This document shows positions 1 through 9,358 of a DNA stretch of 64,000 nt, one piece after another. Each line of letters starts with the position of its first letter. Within the stretch, counting starts at the first letter, position 1. The DNA comes from Thermodesulfobium narugense DSM 14796 (GTDB lineage: Bacteria; Thermodesulfobiota; Thermodesulfobiia; Thermodesulfobiales; Thermodesulfobiaceae). Under the pieces are notes generated by a model. That model saw nothing but the letters and a program-made list of their open reading frames with translations. It was not told the origin of the DNA and ran no database searches. The stretch covers positions 895,501-959,500 of the forward strand of contig NC_015499.1 of assembly GCF_000212395.1 (NCBI RefSeq), written 5' to 3'. Position numbers and translations under genes: made by a program.

Positions 1-841
1 GGGTATTTTTGAGGCTGAAATGGTTGGAGGGCAGGTACTTACTACTCCTCAGGTTGAAAACTATCCTGGCTTTATTAGTATTTCGGGAAAATCTTTGGTT
101 GATATTTTAACCCAGCATGTACTCAATTATGTAAGTATAAGTATTGGAGAAGAAGTAAAAAAGATAAATAGAGTTGAAGATTATTTTAAGGTAATCACAT
201 CTGATGATTCGTATAGATCTAAAGCTGTTCTTTTGGCAACTGGGGCTTCTAAGAGAAAGTTAAAAGTTCCTGGTGAAGCCTCTTTTTATGGCAAAGGAGT
301 AAGTTACTGCGCGCTATGTGATGGATATTTTTATAAAGGCAAGGAGGTATTTATCGTAGGTGGTGGAAACACGGCTTTAACTGATGCAATATATCTTAAA
401 AACGTTGGTGCTGATGTAACGCTTATTCACAGGAGAGATGCTCTAAGAGCTGAAAAATACCTTCAAGATTCATTTTTCAAACTTGGAATTGAGGTAATGT
501 GGAATAGTGAAGTAAAAGAAATTTTAGGGAAAGAGTCAGTTGAGTTTATTAAAATTGTTAATAACCTTACAGGAGAAGAACAAACTCAAGCTCTTGATGG
601 GCTCTTTATAGCAATTGGATACCTACCAAACAATTCGCTTGCAAAAGACTTAGGGGTTGAGCTTGATGAAGAGGGATATATAAAAGTTGATAAGAACATG
701 AGAACCAACGTTCACAGAGTATATGCAGCTGGCGATATAGTAGGAGGTGAAAAGCAAATTGTAGTAGCAGTCTCAAGGGGAGCTATAGCTGCTACATCTG
801 CATTTGAGGATATATTGTCGCCTTATTGGGTTAAAAAATAA
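1..841 (+). CDS. trxB: Thioredoxin-disulfide reductase, 5' end cut by window edge
   Basis: FAD enzyme that passes electrons from NADPH to thioredoxin in the cytoplasm. The frame is already open at base 2 and reads GIFEAEMVGGQ, the segment that normally follows the N-terminal FAD-binding Rossmann motif, so about the first 35-40 residues lie outside the window and the ATG at 20 is internal. Visible are the redox-active CALC of the family motif C-x-x-C-D-G (bases 308-325), the NADPH-binding GGGNTA stretch after it, and the C-terminal FAD motif YAAGDI followed by KQIVVAVSRGAIAA. Order and spacing are those of bacterial low-molecular-weight thioredoxin reductases. The next gene is over 100 bases away and has its own promoter-like box, so trxB probably ends a transcription unit. 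Confidence 0.93.
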   Translation, partial: GIFEAEMVGGQVLTTPQVENYPGFISISGKSLVDILTQHVLNYVSISIGEEVKKINRVEDYFKVITSDDSYRSKAVLLATGASKRKLKVPGEASFYGKGVSYCALCDGYFYKGKEVFIVGGGNTALTDAIYLKNVGADVTLIHRRDALRAEKYLQDSFFKLGIEVMWNSEVKEILGKESVEFIKIVNNLTGEEQTQALDGLFIAIGYLPNNSLAKDLGVELDEEGYIKVDKNMRTNVHRVYAAGDIVGGEKQIVVAVSRGAIAATSAFEDILSPYWVKK

Positions 842-887
842 AAATTATTTAAGACAATGATATTGAAAGAATAAAGTGCCCATATTG

Positions 888-896
888 TGATATAAT
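888..896 (+). promoter_or_regulatory. Extended -10 promoter element (TGATATAAT)
   Basis: TG at 888-889 and a perfect TATAAT at 891-896, about 50 bases before the GGDEF gene. No good -35 hexamer lies 16-18 bases upstream, as is common for extended -10 promoters. The same nonamer recurs before other genes in this window. Confidence 0.45.
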
Positions 897-947
897 GTCA
901 ACAATTGTTTTTTTTAATACTTAAATTAATTTAATTAGGGGAGTTTG

Positions 948-1841
948 GTGTGTAAGACAGAAAATAGCCTTGATTTGAGTTTAAACACTCTTAAATTTAT
1001 TTTAGAAAACGTTGAAGTAGGGTTTTGTGTTTATGATGTCGGTTTAAATAAAATAGTATATGCCAATAAATATTTCATGAAGTTAGTTAATTTAGAATTG
1101 GATGATATTTTGAGTTTAGATAATCCCTTTATTCTATTTCCAGAAAACAAAGTTGCTTATGTTAAAGAATATATGAATATTAAAATAAATGATTTAGATG
1201 AAAGTAATTACACTAAAAAATATGTGAAACTTAGAAGATTAAAAAACTCTACTATTGTGCATACAAAATTTAGAATACTCAAATTTGAACAAAACAATAA
1301 GCCTTTTTTGTTAATTAGTGCTTCAAATGTTACAAGTCTTGTTAAAAAAATAAAAAATCTTGACAACAAGGCTCAGACAGATTTCCTTACAGGGATATAC
1401 AATAGGTTTTCGATGGAAGAAAAATTAACTAGACTTTCACAATCAAGCAATTCTTTTGGATTAATAATGTTTGATATAGATAATTTTAAGTTTTTTAATG
1501 ATACTTATGGGCATAGCAAGGGAGATGAAATACTTAAAAAAATTGCTGAAAAGATAAAGTCTTCTCTTAGGGAAACAGATATCTTTGTAAGATGGGGTGG
1601 CGACGAGTTCTTATTAATCCTGATGGGCGTTTCAAAAGAGGATCTCTTAAAGATAGCAAAAAAAATTAGAAATAAAGTTTCTGAAATAGATTTTGGTATT
1701 AGTGAAGTAATTACATTGTCTATGGGTATTGGTACTTTTGATAATAACAATATAGATTTAGATTTATTAGTTGAAAAAGTTGATAACGCTATGTTAAAAG
1801 CGAAAAGCTTAGGAAAAGATACATTTATATGGTGCGAATAA
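948..1841 (+). CDS. PAS-GGDEF diguanylate cyclase
   Basis: Predicted soluble diguanylate cyclase making cyclic di-GMP. Residues about 10-130 form a PAS-like sensor region (ILENVEVGFCVYD, then KIVYANKYFMKLVN). Residues about 135-297 form the GGDEF domain with DFLTGIYNR and the active-site signature WGGDEF at about residue 217. RETD sits exactly five residues before GGDEF and matches the RxxD inhibitory site, so product inhibition is likely. No transmembrane segment is visible. I prefer the GTG at 948 because the purine-rich AGGGGAG at 937-943 lies four bases upstream; a TTG at 945 would be too close. The gene stands alone, so the signal it senses is unknown. Confidence 0.88.
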   Translation: MCKTENSLDLSLNTLKFILENVEVGFCVYDVGLNKIVYANKYFMKLVNLELDDILSLDNPFILFPENKVAYVKEYMNIKINDLDESNYTKKYVKLRRLKNSTIVHTKFRILKFEQNNKPFLLISASNVTSLVKKIKNLDNKAQTDFLTGIYNRFSMEEKLTRLSQSSNSFGLIMFDIDNFKFFNDTYGHSKGDEILKKIAEKIKSSLRETDIFVRWGGDEFLLILMGVSKEDLLKIAKKIRNKVSEIDFGISEVITLSMGIGTFDNNNIDLDLLVEKVDNAMLKAKSLGKDTFIWCE

Positions 1842-1921
1842 GATATAACTTTATTTAACTACTAAAATGTATACCTTTATACTGCTTTCATAATTTTTTA
1901 TATTTCACAAAATAAATTAAT

Positions 1922-1951
1922 TTGCTAACTATACAATATCTATTGTAAAAT
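1922..1951 (+). promoter_or_regulatory. Possible promoter of the glutamate synthase operon
   Basis: TTGCTA at 1922-1927 and TAAAAT at 1946-1951, spaced 18 bases, in the 144-base gap before the amidotransferase gene. The match to consensus is moderate and the region is very AT-rich, so this is tentative. Confidence 0.3.
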
Positions 1952-1985
1952 AAATAGTTCAATAATTACATTTTAGGAGGTTTTC

Positions 1986-3077
1986 ATGATACCTGCATTG
2001 GAACATATACCATCTGGATGTGCAGCAGCGGGAATCATGAACAAATCTGGTGTTTGCATATCTGGTGATGCAATTATGGACATGATGTCTGTTATGCATT
2101 CTAGATCTAATGGTTTAGGTGGTGGTTTTGCTGCCTATGGTATTTATCCAGAAATTCCAGATTATTATTGTCTACACATTATGTTTGATAATGACTCGGC
2201 AAAAAGAGAAGTGGATTCCCTAATTGAAGAAAACTTTATAACAGAACGTCAAGAAAAGATTCCAACTAGAAATATTAAAGAGATTAAAGATCCACCCCTT
2301 TTGTGGAGATATTTTGTATTGCCCAAGCCTGATAAGTTGGTAGCTAAAAATATGGATGCCAACGACTTTGTGGTAAGGTTGGTAATGCTTATAAATACTA
2401 GAATTCCTGGATGCTATGTAAATTCTTCAGGGAAAAACATGGGAGTTTTTAAAGGTGTAGGTTATCCTGAGGATATTGGTCGTTTTTTTATGATAGAAAA
2501 ATATAGTGCATATATTTGGACTGCTCACGGAAGATTTCCCACAAATACTCCTGGTTGGTGGGCAGGCGCTCATCCATTTTCTATTCTTGATTGGACTGTA
2601 GTTCATAACGGAGAAATTTCTTCATATGGTATTAATAAAAGATTTTTAGAAACCTACGGTTATGAGTGTGTGCTTTTGACTGATACAGAAGTAATTGCAT
2701 ATACTTTTGACCTTCTTGTTAGAAAACATGGTTTGCCTCTTGAAATTGCTTGTAACGTAGTTGCTTCAAAGTTTTGGAAGGACATAGAACTTATGTCTGA
2801 AGAAGAGAGAAAACTTCATACCGCTTTAAGGATGACTTATGGAAATTTGCTTTTAAATGGTCCATTTGCAATAATTGTTGCTACAAATAATTATATGATG
2901 GGGTTAAATGATAGAATAAAGTTAAGGCCTCTTGTTTATGGTAAAAAGGGTGACTTTTCTTATATAGCAAGCGAAGAATCTTCAATTAGAAAAATAGAAA
3001 ACAATCTTGAAGAAGTACATTCACTTGTTGCTGGTAAACCCTTGAAAGTTGAGGTAAATAAAGATGTCTGTGCTTGA
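1986..3077 (+). CDS. Glutamate synthase, glutamine amidotransferase subunit (class II)
   Basis: Class II glutamine amidotransferase domain as a separate polypeptide; it would release ammonia from glutamine for the synthase encoded next. The likely nucleophile is Cys12 in SGCAAAGIM, preceded by an 11-residue leader that could be removed as in other Ntn hydrolases. Downstream motifs HGRFPTNTPGWWAGAHPF and VHNGEISSYG are the substrate-pocket signatures of the GltB amidotransferase domain. At 363 residues it is the right size for this domain alone. A strong AGGAGG lies just before ATG 1986. The 3' end overlaps the next gene by 14 bases, implying coupled translation. I know this arrangement as the split, archaeal-type glutamate synthase. 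Confidence 0.85.
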   Translation: MIPALEHIPSGCAAAGIMNKSGVCISGDAIMDMMSVMHSRSNGLGGGFAAYGIYPEIPDYYCLHIMFDNDSAKREVDSLIEENFITERQEKIPTRNIKEIKDPPLLWRYFVLPKPDKLVAKNMDANDFVVRLVMLINTRIPGCYVNSSGKNMGVFKGVGYPEDIGRFFMIEKYSAYIWTAHGRFPTNTPGWWAGAHPFSILDWTVVHNGEISSYGINKRFLETYGYECVLLTDTEVIAYTFDLLVRKHGLPLEIACNVVASKFWKDIELMSEEERKLHTALRMTYGNLLLNGPFAIIVATNNYMMGLNDRIKLRPLVYGKKGDFSYIASEESSIRKIENNLEEVHSLVAGKPLKVEVNKDVCA

Positions 3078-4578
3078 TAAGCTTCTTCCTGAATTTTTTA
3101 TAAAAGTTGATAGAGAACTTTGTATAAAGTGTGGGCAATGTGTTAAGAATTGTGGCTTTTCAGCTCTTATGCAGGATAAAGATAAGAATGTAAAGCCAAT
3201 TCATGAGAAATGTGTTGCCTGTCAAAGATGTATGTACGTTTGTCCTACAAAAGCTATTCAGGTAATTAATTTTCCAGGCACACAAAAGAACAATGAATAT
3301 TGGAAACCTGAATATATTAAGAATATAAAAAAACAGGCCAATAGTGGTGGAATATTGTTAACAGCTGCAGGTAATGACAAACCATATCCTGTAATTTTTG
3401 ATAGACTTTTGTTAGATGCATGTCAGGTTACAAATCCATCAATTGATCCATTAAGAGAGCCAATGGAAATAATAAGTTATTTAGGAGAAAAGCCAATTGA
3501 CATATCTATAGAATTTAGGGATAACAAATATGTTTTAAAAGATAAACTTAAACCCAATATAAAACTAAATTCTCCCATTATATTTGCAGCAATGTCATAT
3601 GGAGCAATATCGCTAAATGCGCATAAAGCGCTTGCAAAAGCTGCAAGGGAATGTGGTATTCTGATGAATACTGGTGAAGGTGGATTACACAGAGACCTCT
3701 ACGAGTATTCAGATAATATAATAGTTCAAGTGGCTTCCGGTAGATTTGGTGTAAGTCCAGAGTATCTTAAAAGATCTGCTGCAATTGAGATTAAAGTTGG
3801 ACAAGGAGCAAAACCAGGAATAGGAGGGCATTTGCCAGGATATAAGGTTGATGATGAAGTTTCGTCTACCAGAATGATTCCAAAGGGAACTGATGCACTC
3901 TCGCCTGCCCCACATCATGATATATATTCAATTGAAGACTTAGCCCAACTAATTGCCTCTTTGAAAGAGGCTACAGATTATTCTAAACCTGTTGGAGTGA
4001 AAATTGCAGCAGTTCACAATATTGCAGCAATAGCTTCTGGAGTAGCAAGAGCTGATGCAGATTATATTGTAATTGATGGCTTTAGAGGCGGTACAGGCGC
4101 AGCACCAACTATGATAAGAGATCATATTGGAATACCTATTGAACTTGCTATTGCTGCAGTTGATGACAGGTTAAGAAAAGAGAAAATTAGAAATAAAGTT
4201 TCTATTGTAGCTGCTGGTGGTATCAGGCATGCTGCTGATATGGCAAAAGCTCTGGCTCTTGGTGCAGATTTTGTTACTATTGGAACTGTTGCATTAATAG
4301 CTATGGGTTGTACATTATGTCAAAAATGTTATACAGGAAATTGTTCGTGGGGAATTGCCACTCAAAGGCCAGATCTAGTTGAAAGGCTTAATCCTGATGA
4401 AGCATCCAAAAAACTTGTAAACTTAATTAGAGGTTGGAGTCTAGAATTAAAGGAGATAATGGGTGCGTTAGGAATTAATGCGATAGAAAGCTTGGTTGGA
4501 AACAGAGAAAGATTGAGAGCGCTGGAACTTTCAAGAGAAACTCTAGATGTTCTTGGCGTGAAGCCTGCCGGGAGGTAA
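3064..4578 (+). CDS. Glutamate synthase, FMN/Fe-S catalytic subunit with ferredoxin domain
   Basis: Central catalytic subunit of glutamate synthase, converting 2-oxoglutarate plus ammonia to glutamate on FMN. The N-terminal 70 residues carry two 4Fe-4S motifs (CIKCGQCVKNC and CVACQRCMYVCP), a ferredoxin domain fused to the synthase. The TIM barrel follows, with the FMN-site stretch GVKIAAVHNIAA and the region FRGGTGAAP. CTLCQKCYTGNCSWG near residue 420 matches the cysteine motif that binds the 3Fe-4S cluster in GltB. The gene overlaps the amidotransferase gene by 14 bases and is followed after two bases by the GXGXG gene. No NADPH-binding GltD subunit lies nearby, so reduced ferredoxin may be the donor (inference). 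Confidence 0.9.
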   Translation: MSVLDKLLPEFFIKVDRELCIKCGQCVKNCGFSALMQDKDKNVKPIHEKCVACQRCMYVCPTKAIQVINFPGTQKNNEYWKPEYIKNIKKQANSGGILLTAAGNDKPYPVIFDRLLLDACQVTNPSIDPLREPMEIISYLGEKPIDISIEFRDNKYVLKDKLKPNIKLNSPIIFAAMSYGAISLNAHKALAKAARECGILMNTGEGGLHRDLYEYSDNIIVQVASGRFGVSPEYLKRSAAIEIKVGQGAKPGIGGHLPGYKVDDEVSSTRMIPKGTDALSPAPHHDIYSIEDLAQLIASLKEATDYSKPVGVKIAAVHNIAAIASGVARADADYIVIDGFRGGTGAAPTMIRDHIGIPIELAIAAVDDRLRKEKIRNKVSIVAAGGIRHAADMAKALALGADFVTIGTVALIAMGCTLCQKCYTGNCSWGIATQRPDLVERLNPDEASKKLVNLIRGWSLELKEIMGALGINAIESLVGNRERLRALELSRETLDVLGVKPAGR

Positions 4579-4580
4579 GT

Positions 4581-5315
4581 ATGATTACAATAGATGCTAC
4601 AAATATGGATTCAAGACAATTAAATGAAAAAATTAAGGAGTCTATTCGACAAGGTCACAAAGAAATTAACATTATAAATGTACTTGGACAAAGGTTTATT
4701 GGTAATGGAATACAAAATGGTGGTTTAAAAATTACCATACACGGCACTGCAGGAAATGATCTTGGCATGTTTATGGATGGCGTGGATATAGAGCTTTTTG
4801 GCAATGCACAAGACGGCGTAGGAAATACTTTAAACAGTGGCACAATATGTGTTCATGGAAATGCTGGTGACGTAGTAGGATATGCTGCTAGAGGCGGTAA
4901 GATATTTATCGAAAAAAATGTAGGGTATAGAGTAGGTATTCACATGAAAGAGTACGAAGAGAACGTGCCTATTATTGTAGTTGGAGGTAGCGCAGGAAGT
5001 TTTTTGGGAGAATACATGGCAGGAGGCATTTTAGTAGTTTTGAATATTGATTCACCTAAAATAATGAAAGCAGATGCAATTGGCACAGGAATGCACGGTG
5101 GGAAAATATATATACGTGGTGACGTAAATGTAAACAATATAGGCAAAGAGGTTGTGATACTTGATATAGATGATAATGATTATGAAATATTAAAAAATAT
5201 TTTGAGTGATTATGGCAATAAATTTAATTTTAATGCTGTAGAACTTTTAAAAGATAGGTTTATTAAGCTTAAAGCAATATCTCACAGGCCATATGGAAAT
5301 CTCTATGCATATTAG
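4581..5315 (+). CDS. Glutamate synthase, GXGXG beta-helix subunit
   Basis: Stand-alone GXGXG domain, the right-handed beta-helix that forms the C-terminus of one-piece GltB. Repeated G-x-x-G-x-G turns are visible throughout the middle (GTAGNDLGMFMDG, GNAQDGVGNTLNSG, GNAGDVVGYAARGG, GGSAGSFLGEYMAGG). The length of 244 residues is normal for the separate subunit. It has its own GGGAGGT Shine-Dalgarno overlapping the end of the catalytic gene and closes the three-gene operon. In the family this domain is structural and packs against the barrel and amidotransferase domains. Confidence 0.88.
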   Translation: MITIDATNMDSRQLNEKIKESIRQGHKEINIINVLGQRFIGNGIQNGGLKITIHGTAGNDLGMFMDGVDIELFGNAQDGVGNTLNSGTICVHGNAGDVVGYAARGGKIFIEKNVGYRVGIHMKEYEENVPIIVVGGSAGSFLGEYMAGGILVVLNIDSPKIMKADAIGTGMHGGKIYIRGDVNVNNIGKEVVILDIDDNDYEILKNILSDYGNKFNFNAVELLKDRFIKLKAISHRPYGNLYAY

Positions 5316-5352
5316 TATTATTTTTTTAGAAAACTTTCAATTTTACTATGTT

Positions 5353-5361
5353 TGATATAAT
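5353..5361 (+). promoter_or_regulatory. Extended -10 promoter for dnaB (TGATATAAT)
   Basis: TG at 5353-5354 and TATAAT at 5356-5361, 23 bases before the dnaB ATG. TTTCAA at 5335-5340 is a weak -35 at a short 15-base spacing. The predicted leader is about 17 bases and contains no Shine-Dalgarno. Confidence 0.5.
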
Positions 5362-5384
5362 TAAATTTTTTATGAATAGATACT

Positions 5385-6710
5385 ATGTTAGATAGAACTC
5401 CCCCATATAATTTAGAAGCAGAACAAGCCCTTTTGGGTTCTATGTTGCTTAGTAGAGAAGCAATTGCAATGTGTATTGAAACTGTTAAACCAGAATATTT
5501 CTATAAAACTGCTCATAGACATATATACTCATCTATTGTAGAGCTATTTGACAAGGGAGATCCTGTAGATATAGTTACTTTGTCTGAAAAATTGTCTACA
5601 AAAAATCTATTGGACGAAATAGGTGGACCAAGCTATTTAGCTGACCTCGTTTCAAATTTATTAACCCCAGCTAATGTTCAATACTATGCAAAATTAGTTG
5701 AGGAGGCAGCATTATTTAGAAAGTTAATAGAAGTTGGGACAGAAATTGTAGAAATAGGTTTTTCCAGAGAAAATATTGAAGATGCTCTTGATAGAGCAGA
5801 AAAACTAGTTTTTGAAATTACACAAAAAAGATCTAGAAAAGGTTTCGTTCATATATCAGATGCTCTCACCTCTACTTTTGAAATGATTGATAAATCATTT
5901 CAAAACAAAACAGGTATAACGGGAGAGCCTAGTGGCTTTAAAGATTTTGATTTTTTGACAGCAGGATTTCAACCTTCAGATCTCATTATTATTGCAGCAA
6001 GGCCATCAATGGGTAAAACTGCATTCTGTTTGAATCTTGCAAGGTACTTATCTGGGCAACCTGGAAAGGCTGTAGGAATTTTTTCACTTGAAATGTCTAA
6101 GGAACAACTATCCCAAAGACTAATATGTGCTGAGAGTATGATAGATATTCATAATCTTAGAACGGGAAATATTCAGGAACATGAATGGCCTAGATTAAGT
6201 AGGGCAATATCTAAGCTTTCTGAATGCAACCTTTATATTGATGATACTCCAAACATATCTGCTTTGGAAATGAGAGCGAAATCAAGAAAATTGAAAAGTG
6301 AGACTCCATTATCTTTAATAATAGTCGATTATTTGCAGCTTATGCAGGGCAGAAAAAGTGAAAACAGAGTACAAGAAGTGGCTGAAATTGCAAGATCACT
6401 CAAGGCATTGGCTAGAGAAATAGAAGTTCCAATAATTGCTCTTTCACAACTATCGAGAGCAGTTGAAACTAGAAACGAAAAAAGGCCAGTACTTTCTGAT
6501 CTTAGAGAGTCAGGTGAAATTGAACAAATAGCTGATGTTGTAGCATTCATATATAGAGATGAGTACTATAATCCAAAGTCAGACAAGAAAAGAATTGCTG
6601 AAATTATTATTGCAAAACAAAGAAATGGTCCTTTGGGCAAAGTAGAATTAGTCTTTTTAAAAGAGCAAGCAAAGTTTGTTAATAAAGAGGATTTTTATAG
6701 CAATGAGTAA
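5385..6710 (+). CDS. dnaB: Replicative DNA helicase DnaB
   Basis: Hexameric replicative helicase that unwinds DNA ahead of the fork. The N-terminal domain begins with the typical PPYNLEAEQALLG of DnaB, followed by a linker and the RecA-like motor. Walker A is seen as RPSMGKTAF (about residues 205-212), Walker B as LSLIIVDYLQLM, and the helicase motif LSQLSRAVETR follows. The 441 residues are the usual length with no intein. The start at ATG 5385 is fixed by the conserved N-terminus, although no Shine-Dalgarno precedes it. It is followed after 21 bases by purA and probably co-transcribed. Confidence 0.96.
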   Translation: MLDRTPPYNLEAEQALLGSMLLSREAIAMCIETVKPEYFYKTAHRHIYSSIVELFDKGDPVDIVTLSEKLSTKNLLDEIGGPSYLADLVSNLLTPANVQYYAKLVEEAALFRKLIEVGTEIVEIGFSRENIEDALDRAEKLVFEITQKRSRKGFVHISDALTSTFEMIDKSFQNKTGITGEPSGFKDFDFLTAGFQPSDLIIIAARPSMGKTAFCLNLARYLSGQPGKAVGIFSLEMSKEQLSQRLICAESMIDIHNLRTGNIQEHEWPRLSRAISKLSECNLYIDDTPNISALEMRAKSRKLKSETPLSLIIVDYLQLMQGRKSENRVQEVAEIARSLKALAREIEVPIIALSQLSRAVETRNEKRPVLSDLRESGEIEQIADVVAFIYRDEYYNPKSDKKRIAEIIIAKQRNGPLGKVELVFLKEQAKFVNKEDFYSNE

Positions 6711-6731
6711 AAATTTTGGAGGTGTAGTTTA

Positions 6732-8039
6732 ATGCCAGGAGTTGTTATTGTAGGAGCACAGTGGGGAGATGAAGGAAAAGGCAAAATAACTGATTGGCTT
6801 GCGCAAAGGATGAATCTGATTGTAAGATATCAAGGTGGAGATAATGCTGGTCATACAGTAGTAGTTGACGATAAAGAATATAAGTTTCATAACATACCAT
6901 CAGGAATTTTATATTCTGATAAAAAATGCATAATTGGCAACGGTGCAGTTTTAAATCTTTGGATGTTACACAAAGAAGTTGAAAGTTTAAGGGAAAGAGG
7001 ACATCAATGTAAAAATCTTTTTATAAGCACAAGGACTCACTTAATTTTACCGTTTCATCCAATTATAGATAAGTGGAAAGATCAAACTCCTAATGGAAAG
7101 GTAATAGGTACTACGGGCAGAGGTATTGGTCCGACATATATGGATAAGTACGGTAGAGTCGGCATAAGAATGGGTGATCTGTATTGTTCTGAGTCTGATT
7201 TAAAGGATTTGTTGTATAAATCTTATGAAGAAAAGGTAAAGCTTTATAGTAATTTTGTAGATTTAAGTTCTATAAACGTTGATTCGATTTTTAAAGAGTT
7301 GCTTAGATTCAAGGAATACTTTGCAGATCACGTTATTGATTCAGTTTACGAAATTAACGATGCATTAAAAAATGGACAAAAGGTTCTATTCGAGGGAGCA
7401 CAGGGAACATTGCTTGATCTAGACCACGGAACATATCCGTTTGTAACCTCTTCACATCCAACTGCTGGAGGTGCTTGTATGGGTTCAGGTGTGGGCCCAA
7501 AATTTATAAACGGTATAATAGGTATAGCAAAGGCATATACTACAAGAGTTGGTGAGGGACCATTCCCTACAGAATTATTTGATGATATAGGCGAAAGGAT
7601 TAGACAAAAAGGACATGAATTCGGCACTACTACAGGTAGACCCAGAAGAACTGGCTGGCTTGATGCAGTAGTTTTACACTACAGTTCAATTGTAAACTCT
7701 CTTGACGGTTTTGCATTAACAAAACTAGATGTGTTGGATGATTTAGATACCTTAAAAATTGCATATGCTTATAAATTAAGATCTGGTAAGGTTGTAGATA
7801 GAATGCCTTCATGCATGTCTGATCTTTATAACGTCGAATTGCTTTATGAAGAAATGCCTGGTTGGAAAACTGATACCACAAATGTTAGAAAATTTGAGGA
7901 TTTACCTGAGAATGCCATAAAGTACATAAAAAAGATTGAAGAATTATCAAAAACACCTGTTTTATTTGTAAGTATTGGCGCCAAGCGATCTCAAACGCTT
8001 ATAGCAGATGATTCAGTTCTTAAGAAGCTGGGAATTTAA
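6732..8039 (+). CDS. purA: Adenylosuccinate synthetase
   Basis: GTP-dependent enzyme joining IMP and aspartate to form adenylosuccinate, the first step from IMP to AMP. The N-terminal phosphate-binding loop GAQWGDEGKGK and the catalytic stretch NAGHTVVV are intact, as are GTTGRGIGPTYMDK, TTTGRPRRTGW and the C-terminal SIGAKRSQT. At 435 residues it is full length. A clear GGAGGTG Shine-Dalgarno precedes ATG 6732. It sits between dnaB and a run of small metabolic genes in the same direction. Confidence 0.97.
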   Translation: MPGVVIVGAQWGDEGKGKITDWLAQRMNLIVRYQGGDNAGHTVVVDDKEYKFHNIPSGILYSDKKCIIGNGAVLNLWMLHKEVESLRERGHQCKNLFISTRTHLILPFHPIIDKWKDQTPNGKVIGTTGRGIGPTYMDKYGRVGIRMGDLYCSESDLKDLLYKSYEEKVKLYSNFVDLSSINVDSIFKELLRFKEYFADHVIDSVYEINDALKNGQKVLFEGAQGTLLDLDHGTYPFVTSSHPTAGGACMGSGVGPKFINGIIGIAKAYTTRVGEGPFPTELFDDIGERIRQKGHEFGTTTGRPRRTGWLDAVVLHYSSIVNSLDGFALTKLDVLDDLDTLKIAYAYKLRSGKVVDRMPSCMSDLYNVELLYEEMPGWKTDTTNVRKFEDLPENAIKYIKKIEELSKTPVLFVSIGAKRSQTLIADDSVLKKLGI

Positions 8040-8055
8040 TATACTTTAAATTTTT

Positions 8056-8628
8056 ATGGAGAAAATATTAATAAGAGAAAAAATCCTCAGAAAAAGAGAA
8101 AGTCTTGGTTTAGATTTCCAAAAATCTATGAGTCAGGTTATTTGTTCCCTGATTATAAAAAGTTTTTTTTATTTGGAGTCTAATAGCTTGATGTTATATT
8201 CTTCCATAAGAGGCGAGGTTGATCTTAAAGCTTTGTACACCGATGCTTTAAAAAGACATAAAAAAGTGTTTTTGCCAACTGTTTCTCTAAAAAGCATTAA
8301 GATTAACCCAATTCAATGTTTTGTAGATACTATATGGGAAAAAGGACCGTATGGCATTTTTGAACCTTTATGTAAACCTAACAAAATAAAGCAAAAGGAT
8401 TTTGATCTTGTTTTTGTTCCAGGAGTTGCTTTTGATCGCAACTTTAATAGAATAGGCTTTGGTAAGGGTTTTTACGATAAATTTTTGAAAAAATTACCAA
8501 AAACGACTTTGAAAATTGGCGTAGCGTTTGATATTCAAATAGTTGAAAACATTAACTCAGATCCTTGGGACATTAAAATGGACTTACTTGTTACTGAAAA
8601 GGGCTTTCTTTGTAGAGAGGAATCTTGA
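8056..8628 (+). CDS. 5-formyltetrahydrofolate cyclo-ligase
   Basis: ATP-dependent conversion of 5-formyl-THF to 5,10-methenyl-THF in one-carbon metabolism. The C-terminal signature VPGVAFDRNFNRIGFGKGFYD matches the family closely, and an N-terminal REKILRKR segment fits the ATP-binding lysine/arginine region. The 190-residue length is normal. No Shine-Dalgarno is visible; TATACT at 8040-8045 lies ten bases before the ATG, so the gene could have its own leaderless start or be read from purA transcripts. The stop codon overlaps the TTG start of birA. Confidence 0.88.
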   Translation: MEKILIREKILRKRESLGLDFQKSMSQVICSLIIKSFFYLESNSLMLYSSIRGEVDLKALYTDALKRHKKVFLPTVSLKSIKINPIQCFVDTIWEKGPYGIFEPLCKPNKIKQKDFDLVFVPGVAFDRNFNRIGFGKGFYDKFLKKLPKTTLKIGVAFDIQIVENINSDPWDIKMDLLVTEKGFLCREES

Positions 8629-9344
8629 AAGAATTTGAAAAAATATTATTCTTAAAAAGGGTTGAGAGTACACAGGATGTATCAAGAGATTGGATAAGAA
8701 AATATGATTTTTCACCTGTTATAGTTGCATCTGAACAAACTAAAGGAAGGGGACAACGAAATTCTTATTGGCAATCCAACAAGGGTGGTTTGTGGTTTTC
8801 TCTTTCGTTAAAAAATTTTTCTACATTTAAAGATACACTTTTACCTTTAATGTGTTCTTACGCAGTATTAAAAGCTATTGAAAATTTAGTTTTACAGCCA
8901 ATGATCAAGTGGCCAAACGACGTAGTTTTATTGCACAAAAAGGTTGCAGGTATACTTGTAGAAAAATTTAGTTTTAATGGTTCAATATATTATATTTGTG
9001 GATTTGGAATAAACGTTAATAATGAGATAAATATTGCAGATATTAGATATCCTGCAATTAATTTGAAGTCGATCATTAAAAAAGAAATAAATATTAATAT
9101 ACTTTTATTTAGTATTTTAGAAACTTTTGAAAAAGTTTTAGAGAATTTTTCTGACAATTTTTTTGATATGATATTAAAAGATATTAATAATAAGCTTTTT
9201 TTAAAAAATGAATTTGTAAAAATTGAGAAACAAAATGAAATTGTTTATAATGCAATTTTAGATTCTATTGGATCTCAAGGAGAATTAATTTACATTTTGA
9301 ACGGCGAGTATCATTCTTTGTATTCTGGAAGAATTACTTTTTAA
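8625..9344 (+). CDS. birA: Biotin--[acetyl-CoA-carboxylase] ligase
   Basis: Attaches biotin to the biotin-carrier domain of carboxylases. The biotinyl-AMP loop GRGQRNSYW and the substrate motif KWPNDVVLLHKKVAGIL are present, followed by GFGINVN. The protein has 239 residues and lacks the N-terminal helix-turn-helix of E. coli BirA, so it is a group I ligase without repressor function. TTG at 8625 is preceded by GAGAGG four bases upstream, and the start overlaps the upstream stop by three bases, indicating coupled translation. Confidence 0.9.
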   Translation: MKEFEKILFLKRVESTQDVSRDWIRKYDFSPVIVASEQTKGRGQRNSYWQSNKGGLWFSLSLKNFSTFKDTLLPLMCSYAVLKAIENLVLQPMIKWPNDVVLLHKKVAGILVEKFSFNGSIYYICGFGINVNNEINIADIRYPAINLKSIIKKEININILLFSILETFEKVLENFSDNFFDMILKDINNKLFLKNEFVKIEKQNEIVYNAILDSIGSQGELIYILNGEYHSLYSGRITF

Positions 9345-9358
9345 TATGAGGTGAGGGA

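Noticed and set aside
7346-7627. 93-codon minus-strand ORF inside purA
   Set aside because: Antisense shadow of purA with no ribosome site.
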